DNA from: a virus
DNA: 36,747 nt
Virus record (IMG/VR): IMGVR_UViG_3300027996_000089
Coordinates: 1 to 36,747 of that record
Direction: 5' to 3' (one strand)
The position numbers and the translations under genes were made by a program. The notes under the pieces were generated by a model, which had not been told where the DNA came from, ran no database searches, and worked only from the letters and a program-made list of their open reading frames with translations. Of the stretch, positions 7,070 through 14,616 are shown piece after piece; position 1 is the first letter of the stretch, and each line of letters begins with the position of its first letter.

Positions 7070-7097
7070 CGAATATAGGGCTTATTTTTGTATTACC
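7070..7097 (-). promoter_or_regulatory. Extended-family promoter, copy B
   Basis: Minus strand: -7 TATATTCG (7070-7077), 18-base spacer with TACAAAAATAA, then GG preceded by ATT (TTG -33 box). CTGGAAAAC lies 10 or so bases further upstream. Leader ATTCATCAAACACAGAAAAA is nearly shared with copy C. Confidence 0.7.
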
Positions 7098-7139
7098 AAT
7101 ACGTTTTCCAGAAAAAAGTTTAATTTTTTTTTCTTACAG

Positions 7140-7337
7140 CTAATTTAAATCGAACTGCTCCAGCTCAAAAGCTCGACAATTAATCCAGTTATCGGAGTCC
7201 AAACTCCATTCCGTTTCGTAGCCGTTAGCAAAATATAATTCCAGACTGTGGCTTTTTTTCTGGAGTTCATCACGCAGAAAAAAGTAAACGATTGAACGCA
7301 TCAACATCGGATCTGGACAGATTTCTTTTCGACTCAT
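7140..7337 (-). CDS. Small hypothetical protein
   Basis: 65 residues starting ATG at 7337. The sequence has CPDPMLMRSIVYFFLRDELQ and a Trp-containing acidic C-terminal half (YETEWSLDSDNWINC). No membrane segment or known motif. It follows a weak A/T-stem terminator (7350-7377) and is set apart from the next gene by promoter copy B, so it may be expressed alone. Confidence 0.55.
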   Translation of the reverse strand: MSRKEICPDPMLMRSIVYFFLRDELQKKSHSLELYFANGYETEWSLDSDNWINCRAFELEQFDLN

Positions 7338-7349
7338 AGCCCTAAAATA

Positions 7350-7377
7350 AAAAAAGGAAACTATTTGAGCCTCCTTT
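7350..7377. terminator. Weak bidirectional terminator
   Basis: An 8-bp stem AAAAAGGA/TCCTTTTT with a loop of about 12 bases, T-rich on the 3' side in both directions. It lies between the small membrane protein gene 7397-7510 and the gene starting at 7337. Confidence 0.45.
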
Positions 7378-7396
7378 TTAAATCTGTTTTAAGCGA

Positions 7397-7510
7397 TTAA
7401 ATACCGAATAGTAGATATAGACCTATTGCCAAACCTATAAGTCCGACAACGAGCCTTAAAAACGATTCTGTTCCATCCTCGCCATCGCTGTAATAATCTG
7501 GTTTTTTCAT
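7397..7510 (-). CDS. Small single-pass membrane protein
   Basis: 37 residues: a polar acidic N-terminus (KKPDYYSDGEDGTES) and one hydrophobic helix rich in Gly, Leu and Val (residues 18-37) ending at the membrane. The start is one base after the stop of 7512-7766, so it is coupled to it. Not recognised. It could change host envelope properties, but there is no direct evidence. Confidence 0.6.
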   Translation of the reverse strand: MKKPDYYSDGEDGTESFLRLVVGLIGLAIGLYLLFGI

Positions 7511-7511
7511 C

Positions 7512-7766
7512 TTAGTTAAAAAATTCGTTAATTACATCAGCTCCAGATGAATCATCATCGCCACAACCCTCGCAAATTCCTACATTAAAACGATATAGTC
7601 TGCCAGATACATCGCAATATTGTTTAAATTGGATCATCGATGTTTGTCCACATTCGCAAAAACAGGATGAATTTTTTAATTCGCTGTCGTTGATTTTCGT
7701 GTCCAATCTGGATTCGATTAGTTCCTTTGCTTTTGCTCTTGTTTTTACTGTGTTATAAATTGCCAT
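7512..7766 (-). CDS. Small cysteine-rich, zinc-ribbon-like protein
   Basis: 84 residues. Cysteines are arranged CFCECG, then YCDVSG, then ICEGCGDD, a spacing that would suit a zinc-binding ribbon. The N-terminus is a basic helix (VKTRAKAKELIESRL) and the end is acidic. The leader before the ATG is AAAAACACAGAAAAA. Possibly nucleic-acid- or protein-binding. Second gene of the transcript from promoter copy C. Confidence 0.6.
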   Translation of the reverse strand: MAIYNTVKTRAKAKELIESRLDTKINDSELKNSSCFCECGQTSMIQFKQYCDVSGRLYRFNVGICEGCGDDDSSGADVINEFFN

Positions 7767-7779
7767 TTTTTCTGTGTTT

Positions 7780-7968
7780 TTAATTGTTGTGTTTTACTAA
7801 TTCCAATTCTAATTCTCTGGCAACATAGTTAATATGTTTTTGAGTTGTCATACTCCACCATCCTAATTCAATTAGTTTTCCAGATTCGATTGTTGCTACG
7901 TGAGTTGTATAGCTCCAGACCTTGTTTCCCTCAATTCTTAAATTTTGTTTGTACTTTGATAAATTCAT
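7780..7968 (-). CDS. Small hypothetical protein
   Basis: 62 residues from the ATG at 7968. An upstream in-frame ATG at 7998 sits on the -7 box of promoter copy C, so it would be upstream of the transcript start; the chosen ATG follows the AAACACAGAAA leader. The protein is beta-rich at the N-terminus (IEGNKVWSYTTHVATIESG) with a helical C-terminus. No family recognised. Confidence 0.65.
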   Translation of the reverse strand: MNLSKYKQNLRIEGNKVWSYTTHVATIESGKLIELGWWSMTTQKHINYVARELELELVKHNN

Positions 7969-7995
7969 TTTCTGTGTTTTTTGTGTTTGATGAAT

Positions 7996-8023
7996 CAAAT
8001 ATACTTATTATTTTTGTATTTCC
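7996..8023 (-). promoter_or_regulatory. Extended-family promoter, copy C
   Basis: Minus strand: -7 TATATTTG (7996-8003), 18-base spacer with TACAAAAATAAT, then GG preceded by ATA. It overlaps the stop codon of the gene upstream (8023-8025). Unlike copies A, B, D and E it lacks the upstream GGAAA element. Confidence 0.7.
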
Positions 8024-8169
8024 TATTTTTTTTCTTTTAACTGATCTTCGTGGTAAATCTTTCCAAAGTATTTTTTGGCTTTCCTCCGTGCTGATTCAAT
8101 ATCTGGATGGTAATGATAATCAATCATTTTTCCGTTTCCAAGATCCGTTGTAATTACTACTATATACAT
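8023..8169 (-). CDS. Small basic hypothetical protein
   Basis: 48 residues. A beta strand (MYIVVITTDLGNGKMIDYHY) is followed by a basic helix (SARRKAKKYFGKIY) and a lysine-rich tail. First gene of the accessory block after the capsid terminator; a near-consensus -7 box TATATTTC is seven bases upstream of... the start region (8173-8180). No family recognised. Confidence 0.6.
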   Translation of the reverse strand: MYIVVITTDLGNGKMIDYHYHPDIESARRKAKKYFGKIYHEDQLKEKK

Positions 8170-8172
8170 AAC

Positions 8173-8180
8173 CGAAATAT
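8173..8180 (-). promoter_or_regulatory. Near-consensus -7 box TATATTTC
   Basis: One mismatch to TAnnTTTG, just after the capsid terminator and three bases before the ATG at 8169. The upstream position is occupied by the terminator hairpin and no -33 box is clear. Confidence 0.4.
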
Positions 8181-8187
8181 AAGACAT

Positions 8188-8220
8188 AAAAAAGCCTCCA
8201 GAGTTAACCAGAGGCTTTTT
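8188..8220. terminator. Bidirectional terminator after the major capsid gene
   Basis: 10-bp stem AAAAAGCCTC/GAGGCTTTTT (8189-8198 with 8211-8220) with a 12-base loop, T-rich in both directions. It ends the head operon and isolates the accessory genes downstream. Confidence 0.85.
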
Positions 8221-8251
8221 AAACCTATTTGAATTCCTAATTTATTATGAA

Positions 8252-9523
8252 TTAAGGAGTTTCCAAAACAGCAGCATCCGTTGCGATTGTTCCAGTAACA
8301 AAAGCCGTTGTGTCGTTACCTTTGATACGTTGTAAACCTCTCCACTCCGCAAGGATGGTTCTAAGGTTTTGAACAAAATCATCGCCAGACATTCCAACAT
8401 CGATGCTTAAAGCACCTTTATCGAATACTGTTGATTTAGTGAAATCGCCAACCAAATAAGTTCCAGCTGTGATTCCAGTATTTTGAACGATTCGAACACC
8501 ATCCAACGAAAGACCTCCAGCAACATCAACTAAACGGTCAATGTATCTTTTGTCTGTCGTGCTAACTTTGATTAATTTCAAAGCCGTTACATCAGATGGA
8601 TGTAAAACAATGTTGTTCGCCTCGTGATTTGCGATCATAATTTGATTCATCGCAACAGTTAATACATCCACTAAGTTAGCGTTGTCAACCGTTCCAGCAA
8701 AAGTTCCACCAGCGAAAGCCGTAGCCTGTCCAATAATACCTTGCAAGTTTGGAGCCGTTCCGTTTCCACCAAGTACCTGTGAATCTACATCCAAAAGTAA
8801 AAGTTGAATAAGCTCGTTATTAATTTCACTTGCCATAAAATCGATATCGTCAAGCATTTCCGTAGAAACTTTGATGAATACCGTTCTTTTAACAACTGAT
8901 TCAGAAACAACAACCAAATCAAAATCTGCTTGATTTTTCGCAGCTCCTTCGTCTGTTCCACCAGCTCCACCATCTGGATTCGCCTGTTCAACCCAACTAA
9001 TTACGTTAGATACAGCCGTTCCACGATTAACGAGATCCAAAATAAATGGATTACGTCGTGCGATATTGTTAATTCCAGCCTCTCTTTGTTCAACAGGAAC
9101 GTTTCCACCAGATACATTTGTACTGATTAACATAGTTCCAGCAGCTTTGAAACTGAATCCAGAAGTTGATGCCGTTGATTTATCTTCAGCTTTCAAATTC
9201 GATAATTTTTCAGCGTTATGGCTTAGAGCCTCTTTTACGCCATCGTACATATTTTTTGCACGTTCTTCCTTTTCAACAGCTGAAAGTCTTTTAATCGCCA
9301 ATCCTTGAGTTTCAAGTACTGCGTTTAATTGTTTCATTTGCTGATCTCTCGATTCGCTTAATTCTGTTCTTAAAGACTCGATGTCCTCTTTTGATGCTTT
9401 TGCCTCAATTAAAGCGTTCATTTCATTCGCTTTGTGAGTATTAAGCTCCGTGTAATAACCAGCCAAACCTTCAGCATCCATTTTGGATAGTTCGTCAGCC
9501 GATTTAATCATAAATTCTGCCAT
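8252..9523 (-). CDS. Major capsid protein, HK97 fold
   Basis: 423 residues. Residues 1-110 form a charged coiled-coil delta (scaffold) domain with KASKEDIESLRTELSESR. The mature part begins near residue 115 and shows the usual HK97 order: an N-arm with ISTNVSGGNVPVEQREAG, an E-loop-like region, then the P-domain segment FIKVSTEMLDDIDFMASEIN and the AIMNQI/NNIVLHPSDVTALK A-domain. The end (QRIKGNDTTAFVTGTIATDA) is typical. Six bases after the protease gene; a strong terminator follows. Removal of the delta domain by the upstream protease is expected from the family. Confidence 0.93.
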   Translation of the reverse strand: MAEFMIKSADELSKMDAEGLAGYYTELNTHKANEMNALIEAKASKEDIESLRTELSESRDQQMKQLNAVLETQGLAIKRLSAVEKEERAKNMYDGVKEALSHNAEKLSNLKAEDKSTASTSGFSFKAAGTMLISTNVSGGNVPVEQREAGINNIARRNPFILDLVNRGTAVSNVISWVEQANPDGGAGGTDEGAAKNQADFDLVVVSESVVKRTVFIKVSTEMLDDIDFMASEINNELIQLLLLDVDSQVLGGNGTAPNLQGIIGQATAFAGGTFAGTVDNANLVDVLTVAMNQIMIANHEANNIVLHPSDVTALKLIKVSTTDKRYIDRLVDVAGGLSLDGVRIVQNTGITAGTYLVGDFTKSTVFDKGALSIDVGMSGDDFVQNLRTILAEWRGLQRIKGNDTTAFVTGTIATDAAVLETP

Positions 9524-9528
9524 TTTTT

Positions 9529-10347
9529 CTATGGTTTTAGTAATAATGTTTTGAGTAAAAATAATCGCCCAGATTCGTCTTTCGTCGGCTCGACTGTCAG
9601 AGTATCTTTTACAGATGGCTCTGTCGTTACAAGTGAATTATAACATTCTTGGACATAAGCTAATTCGGTGTCCAGCATTGAAAATACCGAATCCGAATAA
9701 GTTCCGCTGCAAATCTCTTTCCGAATTAAATTCATCCGTTCATTGATTTCTGCTAACATTGTTTTTTTCTGTGATAAACTTTTAATAACTCCGAAACTTG
9801 GCGTTTCGCTGTTGGCTCCAAAAGTTACAAAAGAACCCTCCCAAAGTTTGACCTCTGAAATTTGATAATAACCAGCCATCGATTCGACGAAATCTTTGCC
9901 TTGTGCGGTCATTGGAATATCCGCTGATTTAGATTCCTCCAGTTCGATCCATTTCGTCTTGTCTGCGATGTATTGAAAGCCAATAGAATGTTCTCTAATA
10001 ATTCCAGAGTCGTACATTTTTAACGCATCCTGTCCATCCGTATGGCTCCCCATTTTAGATTCAAAATAAAGCCCTTTATCATCCTCTTTTAATACTTCGA
10101 TATTTCCAACTGGTCTGCGAACATCGTGAAACGCTAAATGTGAAATTTTCCGATTGCCTGTTGTATTGGCTCCACGTTCTTGTATGGATTTGGTAAAAGC
10201 TCCCTTTTCAATCAAATCGCCATCGGCATCGATATTGCCTGTTGCCGAAAAATATCCAGCTACAATTCCAGACTTGGTATCAACGTCTTTAATGACAAGA
10301 GATCCAGCCATATTACGATAATTGTGAGTTTTACTTTTTTCAGCCAT
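9529..10347 (-). CDS. Prohead protease, HK97 (U35) family
   Basis: 272 residues. Residues 15-140 match the serine protease fold: GIVAGYFSATGNIDADGD at the start, HLAFHD with candidate catalytic His74, and REHSIGF with candidate Ser121. These agree with His65 and Ser117 of HK97 gp4. The C-terminal 90 residues are helical. It cleaves the capsid delta domain during head maturation. It lies between portal and capsid, as usual, and has its own -7 box four bases upstream. Confidence 0.92.
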   Translation of the reverse strand: MAEKSKTHNYRNMAGSLVIKDVDTKSGIVAGYFSATGNIDADGDLIEKGAFTKSIQERGANTTGNRKISHLAFHDVRRPVGNIEVLKEDDKGLYFESKMGSHTDGQDALKMYDSGIIREHSIGFQYIADKTKWIELEESKSADIPMTAQGKDFVESMAGYYQISEVKLWEGSFVTFGANSETPSFGVIKSLSQKKTMLAEINERMNLIRKEICSGTYSDSVFSMLDTELAYVQECYNSLVTTEPSVKDTLTVEPTKDESGRLFLLKTLLLKP

Positions 10348-10351
10348 AATA

Positions 10352-10359
10352 CAAAGATA
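10352..10359 (-). promoter_or_regulatory. -7 promoter box TATCTTTG before the protease gene
   Basis: Perfect match to TAnnTTTG, ending four bases before the ATG at 10347; the transcript would be nearly leaderless. It is not followed upstream by a clear -33 TTTG. Confidence 0.5.
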
Positions 10360-10360
10360 A

Positions 10361-11644
10361 TTAAATTTGCGTATTTTGATTCCCTGTTAAATCGATTTGC
10401 TGTTGGCTTGTTGGAATAAATACCTCATTCATTTCCTCCGTTTCGATTTCTGGCAACCCCATTTCACGCCTCGCATCGTTTCCAGTTATGATTCCAGACA
10501 GTCGTAATTTCGATAATCTGTCGGCTTTAATTCCTAAATCGTCTTGCAATACTTCGATATTACTAACGTCATAATTCAGCTTTAAATTTCTGCCCTCAAA
10601 TTCTGAAATCCCAGACATAAACCACATATTTAATCCACGTTTTGTTTTTTCAAGTTCTGGAATAACGGCATCTGTCCAAAATGATTTTTCAGCCTCTTTT
10701 CGATTTGAATAAGTTTTGTTTTCTGGATCGTTAAAAAGTGAGCTGTCCACGTGAAAAGAATTACATAATGAACGCAAAGCAATAACTCCCTGTTCCAAAA
10801 GTTGCAAATCCTGTGGACTTAATCCCAGCTGAATAAATCGGAGCTTTTTATTCGAAACTCTAATTCTGCCAAATTTCGTGGAGCCTCCCATTTCGCTGTT
10901 CGCCTGTGCCTGTAATTCCGTTGCCTCGTCTGGTCGCATTGGTCTTTCAGATTCATCCGACAGGATGCCCGAAATTCCTTTGTTAGCCAATACGTTTGCC
11001 GATGCTGTCCAGCGTTCATCTGATGTTTTCCAGACCTTTATCGCTGCCGATAATGGACTTAATCCGTATAGTGAACTCGTTTGATAACCAGCTGGATTGA
11101 TATATTTTAAATGTAAAACTTCATCAGCGTTAAATTTTATAAGATTTTCATCCCATTGCATTCGATAACCAGCAATCGGATTAACGTCGTTTCCTGTTAC
11201 GATAATAACGTATTGAGCCTGTAAGTTATTAAGCTCTGCAAAGTAGTTTAAACCCTCTGGTTTCAAGCCATAAATATAACTATCGCCTGTCGTTAGTCGA
11301 TACGTTAAATGTCCCTCCAAAAACTCCGACCAAGTTTCCAAACGATTCGGACAATTCAAAATTTCGTTGGCTCTGGAATTATAAACTCTTTCAGTTGTTC
11401 CATCTTCAAAAATTTCCTCGACGTACCAATTAACGGATGCAGCTGCTCTGGAAATTTTACTTACAATCGAATAAACATCGTTTGTCTGTGAATATCCTTT
11501 TTTGATTAAATCAACTTTGTTTTCTGGATCTAAAACCAACTGGTTAAAGCCTATATATTTTAAAATTGAGGTAAAATATTTGTTGTTATCCAATCCTGTA
11601 AATGGTATTGAAACACGACTTAGGAGCTTTTGCATCAGATTCAT
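10361..11644 (-). CDS. Portal protein, HK97 type
   Basis: 427 residues, the usual length. Recognisable features: ANEILNCPNR-like segment near residue 95 (RANEILNCPNRLETWSEF), the LTTGDSYIYGL strand, a YQTSSLYGLSPLSAAIKVW clip/wing region, and the C-terminal helix with LRLSGIITGNDARREMGLPE, very characteristic of phage portals. It forms the dodecameric portal through which DNA is packaged. It lies 25 bases after the large terminase gene with its own -7 box (11649-11656). Confidence 0.93.
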   Translation of the reverse strand: MNLMQKLLSRVSIPFTGLDNNKYFTSILKYIGFNQLVLDPENKVDLIKKGYSQTNDVYSIVSKISRAAASVNWYVEEIFEDGTTERVYNSRANEILNCPNRLETWSEFLEGHLTYRLTTGDSYIYGLKPEGLNYFAELNNLQAQYVIIVTGNDVNPIAGYRMQWDENLIKFNADEVLHLKYINPAGYQTSSLYGLSPLSAAIKVWKTSDERWTASANVLANKGISGILSDESERPMRPDEATELQAQANSEMGGSTKFGRIRVSNKKLRFIQLGLSPQDLQLLEQGVIALRSLCNSFHVDSSLFNDPENKTYSNRKEAEKSFWTDAVIPELEKTKRGLNMWFMSGISEFEGRNLKLNYDVSNIEVLQDDLGIKADRLSKLRLSGIITGNDARREMGLPEIETEEMNEVFIPTSQQQIDLTGNQNTQI

Positions 11645-11648
11645 TTTC

Positions 11649-11656
11649 CAAATATA
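11649..11656 (-). promoter_or_regulatory. -7 promoter box TATATTTG before the portal gene
   Basis: Perfect TAnnTTTG on the minus strand, four bases before the ATG at 11644. The -33 region is weak (TATT at the expected distance). Confidence 0.5.
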
Positions 11657-11669
11657 ACGATTTTACGAG

Positions 11670-13085
11670 TCATAAAATAAAGGCTTGTGTACTTCTTTGT
11701 AATTCCTCTGCAACGCCTGTGGTTGTATCTGGTGCATCATCGTGTGCGTTCTTTCCTGTTCTTCCGTATTTAGTCATAGCATCGAAATACTCTGGAAATT
11801 TTGTCTGCCAATATTCTGGAAAATAAACAGCGTTTTGTACTGTGGATGCCTCTGTAATTATTCTCGTTACCTTGTTTTTCGATTGATAATAAGGAACAAT
11901 ATGCGTTTTAATATTGCCCATTTCAGATAAAAGTCTTTCGACATTTCTGCCAAAGCTCCGACCTCCAGCATTTGATTCGATTACAGCCTCGTTCACTTCA
12001 AATTTATCGTATTGCTTTGCGACAAGTTCCTCCGTTATTTCTATTGGCTCCTGTGTATAGATTACATCCAATATAAAAGCCCTTTGATTAGATTCCATAT
12101 AAACAATGGAACATAAATAATCCTGTCCTGTATCGGCTGTATCGCAATATGATTTTATCATTCCCCTTTCGGATTCATCTGGCAGATTTTTATACGTCTG
12201 GAATCTCTTGTATAATAATCCCTCCTGTGGCTTTGGATCCTGTTGGTAAAGATTAGCGAAAACAACAGGACTTTTGCGTTTTACTTTCATCAGCTTTTCT
12301 TTACTGTGCCGATTTTCCCAGAGAGCCTCTCCATTTTTTCGAGGATCTTTTTTCGTTGGTCTGCCAATTTTAATGGCTGGAAAGCTGACAATTTCCCATT
12401 CGTCGGATTCATCTGCCAACAACCTCCCAGCCAAATCGAGTTCGTGCCAACGTGTGAAAACGACTAAAATCTGGCTGTCGTTATGCAAACGAGTTTCGGC
12501 AACGGATGTGTACCAATCCCAGACCGAAGATCGGACTGTCGGACTCCACGCCTCCTTTGAATCTTTGTAAATATCGTCTATAATTAATTTGTCGATTTGT
12601 CTGGATGTTAATGCTCCACCTACTCCAATGGAAACCAGAGAGCCTCTAAAATCTGGAATTTCAAACTCTGTGCTGTTTTTCAAATATCCATTTCGTAAAT
12701 TTTCGGACAGTTTTAAATCTGGAAATAAATTTTGATATGTCCTTTCCTCCATTATTCGTTGAATGTCCTTTCCGAATTTACTCGCAACAGTTTGATTATA
12801 GGATATTACACCAAGTTTTTGGTTTGGATTTCTGCCAAGTGTCCAAGCTGGATAACGTCTTGTTGATAACTCCGATTTTCCGTGTTGTGGAGGAACGAAT
12901 ATCATTAACTTTTTTATCTCTTTATTTTCAAAAGCCTCGATATGTTCACATACAGATTTATGGAACCATTCCACCTCGTAATCGGATTTTGTGTAGGTTG
13001 TGAAATCTAAAAAAGAATCGATTGCGTAACGTCTTTCCATCTCCTCCAGCAATCGCAATTCCTCAAAGTCGTTTTTAGTTGTCAC
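11670..13085 (-). CDS. terL: Terminase large subunit
   Basis: 471 residues. ATPase: Walker A-like VPPQHGKSE (64-72) and Walker B LIIDD (167-171). Nuclease: DTADTGQDY with Asp315/Asp318, VIESNAGG with Glu370, and HDDAPD (448-453), the expected RNase H-like acidic set. It drives DNA packaging and cuts the concatemer. The start is a GTG at 13085 that overlaps the small subunit by 11 bases; the next Met is at residue 16, after sequence that already looks coding. Confidence 0.95.
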   Translation of the reverse strand: MTTKNDFEELRLLEEMERRYAIDSFLDFTTYTKSDYEVEWFHKSVCEHIEAFENKEIKKLMIFVPPQHGKSELSTRRYPAWTLGRNPNQKLGVISYNQTVASKFGKDIQRIMEERTYQNLFPDLKLSENLRNGYLKNSTEFEIPDFRGSLVSIGVGGALTSRQIDKLIIDDIYKDSKEAWSPTVRSSVWDWYTSVAETRLHNDSQILVVFTRWHELDLAGRLLADESDEWEIVSFPAIKIGRPTKKDPRKNGEALWENRHSKEKLMKVKRKSPVVFANLYQQDPKPQEGLLYKRFQTYKNLPDESERGMIKSYCDTADTGQDYLCSIVYMESNQRAFILDVIYTQEPIEITEELVAKQYDKFEVNEAVIESNAGGRSFGRNVERLLSEMGNIKTHIVPYYQSKNKVTRIITEASTVQNAVYFPEYWQTKFPEYFDAMTKYGRTGKNAHDDAPDTTTGVAEELQRSTQAFIL

Positions 13086-13473
13086 GTTTAGACCTTAATT
13101 CGTTTAATCGATTTTTGATTTCATCGTCTGACATTTCAGCAAATGGATCTTTCTGGCTGTTGACATTTTCGATGCGTTCAATATAGCCTCGTTCTTTACC
13201 TTTTGTTTTCAGAAAAAAAATGGTTGCCGAACAATTACCATCTTGTATTAAACTATGCAATTTAGATTCTGCAAAATCCAGAGCAATATTATCGATGTCG
13301 TTTACTTCCTTTTGGAATTCTAAATCGTTGTTGTACCACGTATAATAACTCTGTCGAGATATACCAGAGTTTTTACAGGCTGTCGTTATGACTCCTAAAC
13401 TTTTCTGCAAAGATTGTATAAAATCCGCTTTCGCTTTTACAGTTCTGCTCTGCTCCTTTTTTATAGTGTCCAT
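13075..13473 (-). CDS. terS: Terminase small subunit
   Basis: 132 residues from the ATG at 13473; an upstream TTG at 13494 is in frame but less likely. The N-terminal half has a helix-turn-helix (GVITTACKNSGISRQSYY) followed by TWYNNDLEFQKEV, typical for DNA-recognising small terminases. The C-terminus is helical and charged with FAEMSDDEIKNRL. It recognises the packaging site and recruits the large subunit encoded next. Confidence 0.88.
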   Translation of the reverse strand: MDTIKKEQSRTVKAKADFIQSLQKSLGVITTACKNSGISRQSYYTWYNNDLEFQKEVNDIDNIALDFAESKLHSLIQDGNCSATIFFLKTKGKERGYIERIENVNSQKDPFAEMSDDEIKNRLNELRSKRDN

Positions 13474-13513
13474 TTTTGTAAATATTTGTAACAATAAAGT
13501 TACGAAATCATTT

Positions 13514-13909
13514 TTATTTAAAATTAAACGAATAAGTAACTCTTTTACTTGAAGAACCTAATCCGTTGTCTTTAGCTCTGGTTTTATCTCCGTAGTATTT
13601 TCCCATATTTTTAGATAACGTGTTTTTAACTCTGCCTTTTCTTTTTAAGATCCAATTTTCATTTTTAGCTAATGCGTGAATTAAAGCTGGAGTTGTGGTT
13701 GTCAAATTAACATTCCAATTATTTTTTTTATAATATTTTGATATTTCATTTATAAAATTTACTCCAATTCCAATACCTTGATAATCTGGCAATACGACTA
13801 ATCTGTGAATTCTTTTCCAACCTTTTCTCATTGGAAACTGTATAACTCCTGTATGACAAACAATTTCACCATTTAATACACCAATCCATTGTTCAGAAGC
13901 TTGATGCAA
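13514..13909 (-). CDS. GNAT acyltransferase domain, C-terminal part of a frameshifted ABC-GNAT protein
   Basis: The GNAT motif A is RLVVLPDYQGIGIG, the acyl-CoA pyrophosphate loop, preceded by IVCHTGVIQFP (strands 2-4) and followed by SKYYKKNNWNVNLTTT. The last residues SSSKRVTYSFNF are also typical of phage members. The only start at this point is a TTG at 13909 in mid-domain, yet the same frame is open upstream to 14038 and reads YQRPKFKIEIYKTGKQY, then WKPFKKYHYLNESL, which joins seamlessly to the domain. It is therefore the C-terminal half of the ABC ATPase gene upstream, displaced by a -1 shift. Mom-type DNA-modifying enzymes also use a GNAT-like fold; the acceptor here is unknown. Confidence 0.8.
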   Translation of the reverse strand: MHQASEQWIGVLNGEIVCHTGVIQFPMRKGWKRIHRLVVLPDYQGIGIGVNFINEISKYYKKNNWNVNLTTTTPALIHALAKNENWILKRKGRVKNTLSKNMGKYYGDKTRAKDNGLGSSSKRVTYSFNFK

Positions 13910-13917
13910 AGACTCAT

Positions 13918-14616
13918 TTAAATAATGATATTTTTTAAATGGTTTCCAAATTTCTTTTCGATATTGCTTTCCAGTTTTATATATTTCGATTTTAAATTTT
14001 GGTCTTTGATATTTTTTTGGACAAAAAAAAACTGTTGTTTATCAGTATCATAAATCCAATCTGGCTCCAACCATTCAGTTATGTCCTTATGACAAGTTAC
14101 GGCAATAAATTTTTTATTCAGTTTTTTAACAGCTTTTGAAATCGCATAACTGCCAGTTTTTGCGACCTCTCTGTTTACTACGCTGGTAAATTCATCAAAA
14201 ACTATTATTTCGCTTTCTTTTAATATTGAATTCGCTAAATCGACTCTCATTTTTTCGCCATTACTAAGAACGTTGTACGGCTTTAACCAACTTGGAGGCG
14301 ATGCGAATCCAACGCTTGTGAAAGCCTTTGTGATTTCTTTTACGCTTTTTTCTTTTGGCATATCGTCAATGACCGCCTCCGCTTTATATTTATTTTCTAT
14401 GAAATGATTTTCAAATAAATGATTTGCAATCGTGCTTTTGCCTGTCCCAGATCCACCAACGATTAAACCAATATTCCAATTTTTACCATCCAAATCAATG
14501 TTTCCTTTGAAATGTTCTACTACTTTTTCAATATCTAAATCGAAAGCATTCAAAACGTGAGAAACCCTAAAAGTTTCTTTAGGTTTGCTCTTTTTTATAA
14601 TGTCAAAACTCGGCAT
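13918..14616 (-). CDS. ABC-type ATPase domain, N-terminal part of an ABC-GNAT protein
   Basis: 232 residues in the zero frame. Walker A GGSGTGKST (54-62), ABC signature-like LSNGEK (117-122), Walker B IIVFDEF (137-143) and H-loop CHKD (175-178). There is no membrane segment, so it is a soluble ABC ATPase like those acting on DNA. About 35 residues after position 195 (QQFFFVQKNIKDQNLK on) look unlike a normal domain end, whereas the -1 frame from 14038 on continues into a GNAT domain. The ATG overlaps the ParB-like gene by 22 bases. Confidence 0.85.
   Translation of the reverse strand: MPSFDIIKKSKPKETFRVSHVLNAFDLDIEKVVEHFKGNIDLDGKNWNIGLIVGGSGTGKSTIANHLFENHFIENKYKAEAVIDDMPKEKSVKEITKAFTSVGFASPPSWLKPYNVLSNGEKMRVDLANSILKESEIIVFDEFTSVVNREVAKTGSYAISKAVKKLNKKFIAVTCHKDITEWLEPDWIYDTDKQQFFFVQKNIKDQNLKSKYIKLESNIEKKFGNHLKNIII
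14012..14031 (-). other. Candidate -1 frameshift site between ABC and GNAT frames
   Basis: On the minus strand a run of nine T (14023-14031) is followed by GTCC and seven A (14012-14018). Zero-frame codons are CAG TTT TTT TTT GTC CAA AAA AAT. Two heptamers are in the correct phase for -1 slippage: T TTT TTT and A AAA AAT. The -1 frame is closed by three stops just upstream (last at 14039-14041), so the shift must occur here or within the next 100 bases. A homopolymer sequencing error is the main alternative. Confidence 0.65.

Noticed and set aside
7968-7998. Upstream ATG start for the 7780-7968 gene (and likewise at 24570 for 24316-24540)
   Set aside because: Those ATGs overlap the -7 promoter boxes, so they would not be on the transcript; the next ATG follows the ACACAGAAA leader.
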